A stretch of 64,000 bases of DNA from positions 3,215-67,214 of the forward strand of contig DGSN01000015.1 in NCBI GenBank assembly GCA_002393575.1, written 5' to 3'. The translations under genes and the position numbers were made by a program. Below are positions 58,818 through 64,000 of the stretch, piece by piece. Position 1 is the stretch's first letter, and the number at the start of each line of letters is the position of its first letter. The notes under the pieces were generated by a model. That model saw only the letters and a program-made list of their open reading frames with translations, searched no databases and was not told the DNA's origin. The DNA is from Prevotellaceae bacterium UBA4361. GTDB lineage: Bacteria > Bacteroidota > Bacteroidia > Bacteroidales > Bacteroidaceae.

Positions 58818-61800
58818 ATGAAAAGGAAAAGACTACTTTTAGCTGTGGCATTAGTCACAGGTATGCTGGGCTGGAATAGTGCCCAAGCACAAAATGACGT
58901 GACAAGCACGTATATTACGAATGCAGGATTTGAAGACTGTCCAGCATTTGGTAGTGGCAATGCAGCCGCAGTTTCTTCTGCTGCTGGTACAAACTATGCG
59001 GAGTATGGATGGACTTTAACTAAAATGTCTGGATGGAGTAATTCTGCAGTATTTGAATATGGCAGTGGTGGACAGATAAATGGTGCCAATGTTCCAAGTA
59101 AAGACCCTAAAGGAAACGCTGGTAAAGGTCTTGCATTCTCACAAGGATGGGGTGGAGATAACCTCTATCGTTCTAATGCAGTAACACTTCCAGCAGGTAC
59201 TTACACACTTGTTGCACCTGTATATAATGCATTAGAGGGTGTGACACAGATGACCTCAAAAATAGGATTCGTTCCTACAAATGGTGGCTCTTTCATTTCT
59301 ACAAGGAATTCATATGCTTATAATACTTGGACATTGGATATGGTGGAATTTACCTTAACAGAACCAACTGAAGGTCAATTCCAAGTTGGTTTCCAAGCTA
59401 TCAGTGGTGGATCTGGAAGTAATGCGAAATTGATTGTTGACGGACTTATACTTTATGATGGGGTATATAATGCAGAATTGATTGCCAATAAGGAGAGACT
59501 TGAAGGTTCTTCATTCACTAACCCATCGGCAGACTTACTAATTAATGGTAGTTTTGACGCAGAAAATAGTGGCTGGACTCTGACCAACATGGGATATCAG
59601 AAAAATGGCGAACGTCCAACACGCTATGTGGAGAAGTGGCAAGGTTCTGCCCTCACAGGCAATGGTTCTGCTACGCAGACAGTTAAGAATCTCCCAGCAG
59701 GTGCATATATCTTAAAAGGAACTGTTAACACCAATAAAGAAGAAAATGGTGGTGCAACATTGAAAGTAAATAATGCATCTACTCCAGTCAGTGGAGCTTG
59801 GAAAGAATATGAAATCATTTACAACCTTGAAGAAGACGGAGACGTTGCAGTAGCTTTCAATTGGAGTGGACTCAGTTCCAACTGGATTGCCATCGATGGT
59901 TTCTCTCTCGTTTATGGTGGTCCTTATGACCGATACATGGCAGACAAGTATAAAAGGGATTGGGATATAGCTATAGCTGCCGCACAAGCAGCACTTGAAA
60001 ATGCTGATTATTCAAACATAATCGGTGCGGAACGCACAACATTGGAAACAGAAGTCAGCAAGACAGAACCTACTACAGCTGAAGGCTATATCGAAGCGAC
60101 GGAAATATTGAACAATGCTATAGCTGCTTTCACCGCTGCTAAGCCAAACTATGAAGCACTTTTAGCTGAAATTGCAAAGGCAACGGCTCTTGGCGTTGAT
60201 GCAAGTGGTGCCCAGGCAGTAGCAGAGGACGCTACAACCACGGCTGCATCGGCTCTTGCTGCTACTCAGGAATTGAAGGTGGCTGAATATAATTATGTGA
60301 CAGGTACTTATCAGTATGCAGTTGAATTGGGTACATGGAAAACGACTGGTCCTACAGGCTCTCTAACAGAACAGCACTGGAGCGGTGAAGCGCATCCATA
60401 TCTTGAGCAATCAGGTGCTGCATGGAGTCAAAACAGTTGGACCATTAAATATGAGCAAGACTTAGCACTGCCTGCTGGCAACTACGTGTTCAAGGTAGCT
60501 GGTCGTCAGGCCAATAGCGATGGTGTTACATTAAGTCTGAATGTATCTAACGGAGGAACTGTTCTTGGAACTGTTTCAGACTTCCCTAAGGGTGACACAG
60601 GACGCGGTATTGACACAAGTGGTGCAACCAACTTCTCTGAAGGCACATACGCAAACAATAATGCGGGACGTGGTTGGGAATGGCGCTATGTGAAGTTCAC
60701 ACTTGATGAAGATGCAACAGTAAAGGTAGCAGTCGATGCTGTTGCAACAACAAATCACATGTGGGTTAGTTTCTGCGACGCAACTGTTCAGACTGACAAC
60801 GAGGCAAACATTTCACTCATTGAATACAACATTGCTCTGAATGATGCAAAGACAGCTTTCAACAATGAGACGGACTATCCAGCCATCGCTCAATATCCAA
60901 ATGCTTCTGAAAACATAGCACTGCAAGAGGCTATTGCTGCTGATGAAACTCTCGACAAGACCAACAAAGAGGCTATTGACGCAGCAACAGAAACTCTGAA
61001 GAATGCAACAGCTGCATTTATTGCTGCCAACACCAATTATCAAGATGCACTCAATGCCTTGAATGAAGCATTGGCAATTAACCCTGAAGATTACCCATAC
61101 GCAGATCCAAACAAAACACCAACAGACTTGGCTGCTCCTACAACTGCTGAAGGGGCAACACAGTATGCAATTGACATGCGTGCTAACTACCGCAAGTTTG
61201 TTGAAAGCCACGCATTGGCTGAGGGTGTTGAAGGGGCAACTTCAATCACAATCCAAGACCCTAACCTGGAGGTGACATACAATTCAGAAAACCATACGTT
61301 TGGCGCATGGGAAGTAATTGGTCAAGTTGATGGAAATATCAACCTCTTTGATTGGGAGTCATTTACTGATGGAGATGGAAAGTCTGATTACAAATATGCA
61401 GACATCTATAAGAAGGACAATAACGCTGGAATCCAGCAAACTATTAATTTGGAACCAGGTCGCTACCTTCTGACTGTAACTGCAAGAGCTAATACAACAA
61501 GTGGTGCTGGTTTCAGACTCTTTGCTGGTGACAACACTGCTGAAATCTCTCGCATTGGTAATAGTGGTGGCGTGTTTAGTAGAGGCTGGAATGACACTTC
61601 TTTGGAATTTGAAATAACAAAGACATCAGATATTAATATTGGTGTTCAGTCTTATAATGGCAAAGACTTGTGGTGGAGTGCAACTCGCTTCCGTCTTGTG
61701 AAGATTGCTGATATTGAATATGTTGATGTTGAAGTAACTGCTGGTGGTGAGCTTAATGGCAAGTTCTATGCAACATTCTCATCAGACAAGAATCTTGACT

Positions 61801-62297
61801 TCAGCGCTGTGGAAGGCTTGACTGCTTACTACGTGACAAGTGCAAGCAAGAAAGAACTTTCTATCACACCTACTGAAACGGTTCCTGCTGGTACAGCTGT
61901 CCTGCTTGAGGGTGCTGAGGCTAAGACTTATCAGGTGCCAGTTTGCTCTTCTGCAGCTGAAGCTACAAACAACCAACTGCAAGTTTCTGATGGTACGGTT
62001 AAGGGTAACGGCACAAGCATCTTCGTTCTGGGTGCAGGCAAGAACGGTGTTGGCTTCTATCTCAAGAAGAAAGATTCTGCTATTGCTGCTGGCAAGGCAT
62101 ACTTGGAAATCGAAGATGACGGAACAGGCGAGACTAAGTCTTTCATCAGCCTTGGCGGTGACGATGCTACTGCAATCAGCAATGTGGAGGCACAGCAAGG
62201 CACTGGCATCATCTACAACCTGAACGGTCAGCGTGTTGCTGCTCCAGTGAAGGGCGGTCTCTACATTATGAACGGCAAGAAGGTGCTTGTGAAGTAA
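58818..62297 (+). CDS. Secreted surface protein of cassette A, multi-domain
   Basis: An 1159-aa exported protein (signal peptide to about residue 24, SAQAQN). Galactose-binding-like beta-sandwiches are at about 30-215 (YITNAGFEDCPAFGSGNAAA) and 235-370 (LLINGSFDAENSGWTLTNMG). A helical FIVAR-like segment (about 380-480, AIAAAQAALENADYSNIIG) follows, then another sandwich (about 495-665, LPAGNYVFKVAGRQANSDG). A second helical segment is at about 675-800 and a further sandwich at about 815-965 (QQTINLEPGRYLLTVTARAN). The last 185 residues are the constant domain ending IIYNLNGQRVAAPVKGG. Helical and lectin-like modules suggest glycan binding at the surface. Small ORF A follows after 39 bp. Confidence 0.85.
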   Translation: MKRKRLLLAVALVTGMLGWNSAQAQNDVTSTYITNAGFEDCPAFGSGNAAAVSSAAGTNYAEYGWTLTKMSGWSNSAVFEYGSGGQINGANVPSKDPKGNAGKGLAFSQGWGGDNLYRSNAVTLPAGTYTLVAPVYNALEGVTQMTSKIGFVPTNGGSFISTRNSYAYNTWTLDMVEFTLTEPTEGQFQVGFQAISGGSGSNAKLIVDGLILYDGVYNAELIANKERLEGSSFTNPSADLLINGSFDAENSGWTLTNMGYQKNGERPTRYVEKWQGSALTGNGSATQTVKNLPAGAYILKGTVNTNKEENGGATLKVNNASTPVSGAWKEYEIIYNLEEDGDVAVAFNWSGLSSNWIAIDGFSLVYGGPYDRYMADKYKRDWDIAIAAAQAALENADYSNIIGAERTTLETEVSKTEPTTAEGYIEATEILNNAIAAFTAAKPNYEALLAEIAKATALGVDASGAQAVAEDATTTAASALAATQELKVAEYNYVTGTYQYAVELGTWKTTGPTGSLTEQHWSGEAHPYLEQSGAAWSQNSWTIKYEQDLALPAGNYVFKVAGRQANSDGVTLSLNVSNGGTVLGTVSDFPKGDTGRGIDTSGATNFSEGTYANNNAGRGWEWRYVKFTLDEDATVKVAVDAVATTNHMWVSFCDATVQTDNEANISLIEYNIALNDAKTAFNNETDYPAIAQYPNASENIALQEAIAADETLDKTNKEAIDAATETLKNATAAFIAANTNYQDALNALNEALAINPEDYPYADPNKTPTDLAAPTTAEGATQYAIDMRANYRKFVESHALAEGVEGATSITIQDPNLEVTYNSENHTFGAWEVIGQVDGNINLFDWESFTDGDGKSDYKYADIYKKDNNAGIQQTINLEPGRYLLTVTARANTTSGAGFRLFAGDNTAEISRIGNSGGVFSRGWNDTSLEFEITKTSDINIGVQSYNGKDLWWSATRFRLVKIADIEYVDVEVTAGGELNGKFYATFSSDKNLDFSAVEGLTAYYVTSASKKELSITPTETVPAGTAVLLEGAEAKTYQVPVCSSAAEATNNQLQVSDGTVKGNGTSIFVLGAGKNGVGFYLKKKDSAIAAGKAYLEIEDDGTGETKSFISLGGDDATAISNVEAQQGTGIIYNLNGQRVAAPVKGGLYIMNGKKVLVK

Positions 62298-62336
62298 GAA
62301 TCAATCAATAATCATCAAATAATCGAAGAAATACAA

Positions 62337-62519
62337 ATGGACAAGAAAGTATATATCATTCCTGAGATGAACTCCAGACACATGGTTTTGGCTGGTGCAA
62401 TTGCCGATGGCTTCCCTATCTACTCTGATGGTGGCAGTGTTGAAGGTGAGCTCACCAAGGAGCGCAAGGAGGACAACATGTCCGAGTCTGAAGGCTGGAA
62501 CGAGAAAGGCCTTTGGTAA
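62337..62519 (+). CDS. Small paired ORF A (surface-protein partner)
   Basis: A 60-aa protein, 39 bp after the 58818 gene. Sequence order: MDKKVYIIPEMNSRH, hydrophobic LAGAIADGFPIY, GGSVEGELTKERKED and GWNEKGLW. It differs from ORF B at about three residues although the surface proteins in front have unrelated N-terminal parts. No signal peptide, no transmembrane helix, no Cys. Followed by a hairpin (CTCCTAAGAAGTTTTAGGAG) and the terminator. Function unknown; conservation of both ends implies binding to a common partner, possibly the shared C-terminal domain. Confidence 0.82.
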   Translation: MDKKVYIIPEMNSRHMVLAGAIADGFPIYSDGGSVEGELTKERKEDNMSESEGWNEKGLW

Positions 62520-62574
62520 AATAGACTGACAGGAATCTCCTAAGAAGTTTTAGGAGGCTCATATATATAATAAG

Positions 62575-62608
62575 GTGGCAGGGTGCGTAAGTGCCTTGCC
62601 ACTTTTTC
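62575..62608 (+). terminator. Terminator of cassette A
   Basis: Stem of 12 pairs including G-U (62575-62586 with 62591-62602), loop GTAA, then TTTTT (62604-62608). Confidence 0.9.
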
Positions 62609-62770
62609 AACAAATTATTTTATCGGTCAACAAATTGGCACAAATAAGGCACAAAAAAGATAACTCCTATACTCCTAAACTCCGTAGAGAAGAAAGTGGA
62701 AAGTGAAAAATGTCATCCAGCAAAGTCGCTTCACGCTTCACTCTTCACATTATATTTTTCATTTATTTGC

Positions 62771-62985
62771 GCCATATTTGTGTTCATTTGTTGACAAAAA
62801 GAAATAATTTGTTGATTCACTTTTTAAAGAATCCTTATAAATCCTTTCCTGATTATATTCTTGTCAACAAATTATCACAAATTATCTCAAAAATCCACCT
62901 CAATTTGTGCCATATTTGTGTTCATTTGTTGACAAAAAAGAAATAATTTGTTGATTCACTTTTTTAAGAATCCTTATAAATCCTT
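62771..62985. repeat. Direct repeat of a TTTGTTGAC-containing 77-bp unit
   Basis: Two copies (62771-62846 and 62909-62985), 138 bp apart, share GCCATATTTGTGTTCATTTG, GAAATAATTTGTTGATTCAC and AAGAATCCTTATAAATCCTT. The intervening sequence has GTCAACAAATTATCACAAAT. No gene is visible in 62609-63169 apart from this and the module below. Confidence 0.8.
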
Positions 62986-63028
62986 CAAATCCCTGATTTA
63001 AATTCTTGATGGTTTGGGGAGGATTGTG

Positions 63029-63037
63029 TATCTTTGC
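63029..63037 (+). promoter_or_regulatory. -7 box, right-end partial gene
   Basis: TATCTTTGC, 132 bp before the ATG at 63170; the leader contains the CCATCCGGATGG module. Confidence 0.55.
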
Positions 63038-63062
63038 AGTGCCTATTTTATGACGTTATAGA

Positions 63063-63136
63063 AAACCATAACCATGACGATAACCATAACCGCCATCCGG
63101 ATGGAAAGTTAGGGTTAGGGTTAAGGTTAGGGTTAA
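63063..63136. repeat. CCATCCGGATGG / GGGTTA module
   Basis: AACCATAACC words, the 12-bp palindrome CCATCCGGATGG, then AAAGTTAGGGTTAGGGTTAA and further GGTTAGGG copies. Relatives form the inserts of hairpin elements b and c, but here the GTCTCC ends are absent. Confidence 0.7.
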
Positions 63137-63169
63137 TTATTTATTTAACTTATTTAGTACCAGGATAAC

Positions 63170-64000
63170 ATGTATCAGATGGATTTTAAGATTGTGGGAC
63201 TCCCTTACCATGCGTGGGGAGGCGAAGAACTGGGCGACAAGGTGCGCTCGGCTGTTGGTAAGCGTGTGACGCTGTCGCACGACTGTGACAATGAGAAGAA
63301 CTCGGAGGCTACGATGGCAGTGATTGACACGGAGCTGGTGGGGTATGTGTGCAATGAGGTGTGCCACGTGGTGAGTTCGTATTGTGATAGGTCAGCTACG
63401 AAGACGCTGTCGGCAGTGGTGGTGGATTATGATGAGCGTGGAGGACATTATGCGCTATGGGCTCGCACGGATGTGGGTGAGACAATGGATGTGGAGAAGG
63501 TGCATGAGCATGAGGGTGCGAAACGATGGAGTGAGGAATATGGATGGTTGGCGACGATGAAGAAGACGGACGAGGAGAAACGGATGAAGGCGCTGGTGGG
63601 CGAAATGAAGCGTGTGCTGATGGAGGGAAGAGGTCTGGACGGTGAGCAGAGGGTGGTGTTTGATGCGTACTTGCAGGAATGTCGCTGGTACGTGAGTTGG
63701 GAGGCTACTCAGGAACGTGAGGAGTTGCAGAGGTTGACGGCTGCAAGTGGGCATGAGGATATGCGGGAATGGAGCCGACAGTTGGGCAATGTGATGACGA
63801 TGATGGGGAACGAAGTGCATCTGGCAAAGGTTTATGACCGAATGTTTGAGGAAAGGAGAAGGGATGGGGCTTTTCTGCGCCTGTGTCGTATGCATGAGGA
63901 GCTGAAACTCGGTGCGCTCAGTCAGGCTTTGTCTAAATTCCCTGGGTGGATGTACCAGTACTTTGGCAAGATGGAGAAATGGGAATATGTTTCCACCTTA
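63170..64000 (+). CDS. Protein with HIRAN-like N-terminal part, truncated by window end
   Basis: At least 277 codons, open to the end of the window. The N-terminus (FKIVGLPYHAWGGEELGDKV... VTLSHDCDNEKNSEATMAVI... LVGYVCNEV, residues 5-65) resembles the HIRAN fold: a G-x-x-Y opening, a Cys/Asn-rich turn, and a GYV strand. HIRAN domains recognise DNA ends in DNA repair proteins such as HLTF and also occur alone in bacteria. The rest is helical and charged (EELQRLTAASGHEDMREWSR) and unrecognised. The HIRAN assignment is tentative. Codon use is richer in G than its neighbours (many GTG, GAG). Confidence 0.6.
   Translation, partial: MYQMDFKIVGLPYHAWGGEELGDKVRSAVGKRVTLSHDCDNEKNSEATMAVIDTELVGYVCNEVCHVVSSYCDRSATKTLSAVVVDYDERGGHYALWARTDVGETMDVEKVHEHEGAKRWSEEYGWLATMKKTDEEKRMKALVGEMKRVLMEGRGLDGEQRVVFDAYLQECRWYVSWEATQEREELQRLTAASGHEDMREWSRQLGNVMTMMGNEVHLAKVYDRMFEERRRDGAFLRLCRMHEELKLGALSQALSKFPGWMYQYFGKMEKWEYVSTL

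Larger units (their letters stand above)
61720..62608 (+). repeat. Constant cassette end, copy A
   Basis: Shared C-terminal domain, 39-bp spacer, small ORF A and terminator. Closely matches the inverted copy C (55619-56560) and, more loosely, copy B. Confidence 0.85.

Noticed and set aside
62337..62519. Small ORF as a GG-leader RiPP precursor
   Set aside because: A Gly-Gly pair exists, but there is no modification enzyme or peptidase-transporter nearby, and the conserved C-terminus lacks a Cys/Ser/Thr-rich core.
62710..62946. 78-codon frame starting MSSSKVASRF
   Set aside because: It spans the two 77-bp direct repeats and repeats its own ICVHLLTK segment; it has no promoter or homologous pattern.
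1..64000. tRNA, rRNA, tmRNA, RNase P or complete insertion sequence
   Set aside because: Gaps were read for cloverleaf, GGATTCGAC-type, GAGGAAAGTCC-type and transposase signals; none was found by eye.

Overview
The window looks like a chromosomal segment of a Bacteroidales bacterium, most likely Prevotella-like. Supporting signs: almost every transcription unit is preceded by a Bacteroidetes -7 box (TAnnTTTGC) and lacks a Shine-Dalgarno site. It carries the type IX secretion (T9SS) genes porX and porW, the long form of IspG, a BspA-type leucine-rich repeat protein, Bacteroidetes-style dockerin repeats, and many secreted proteins ending in a short sorting-like tail (LYNLNGQRV...KGG.YIMNGKK). 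I see no rRNA, tRNA, CRISPR array or complete insertion sequence. Layout from the left: a PafA-like phosphatase (132-1805), a surface protein plus a 61-aa ORF (2204-4454), an Fe-S aldo/keto reductase (4754-5872), a dockerin/beta-helix protein (6268-7923), a repeat-rich gap, a MazF-type toxin-antitoxin pair (8699-9243), a CE1-type esterase, and a pRiA4b ORF-3-like protein. Then come three polysaccharide-degrading enzymes, GH43, GH127 and GH27 (11856-19682), which fit arabinose/galactose-containing plant polymers but have no SusC/SusD pair here. From 27473 down to 19737 lies a minus-strand housekeeping run: trxA, a small acidic protein, rpoN, a PAP2-like membrane protein, purE, ispG, cysS and an unlisted 58-aa membrane protein. 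A second minus-strand run (52445 to 38844) holds aroA, a membrane-anchored protein, porW, porX, tsaE, an MG2-domain protein and dnaE. Between trxA and dnaE sits an accessory stretch of about 11 kb with an LRR protein, a 55-aa ORF and a 2351-aa surface protein. The right end (52.6-62.6 kb) holds three surface genes with unrelated N-terminal parts but nearly identical C-terminal domains, each followed after about 40 nt by a 60-61 aa ORF and a matching terminator. Five such surface-protein/small-ORF pairs occur in the window. This pairing is the strongest candidate for an undescribed system. Intergenic DNA is unusually structured: three copies of an array of four 14-bp palindromes at an exact 22-bp period; a MITE-like element present twice with apparent target duplications; a family of hairpin elements with GTCTCCTAAAGAAAT ends and interchangeable middles; two related candidate small RNAs; and a long folded RNA before the LRR gene. 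An in-frame 7 x 24-bp minisatellite lies inside aroA. All similarity statements come from reading the sequence by eye; no database search or folding program was run.
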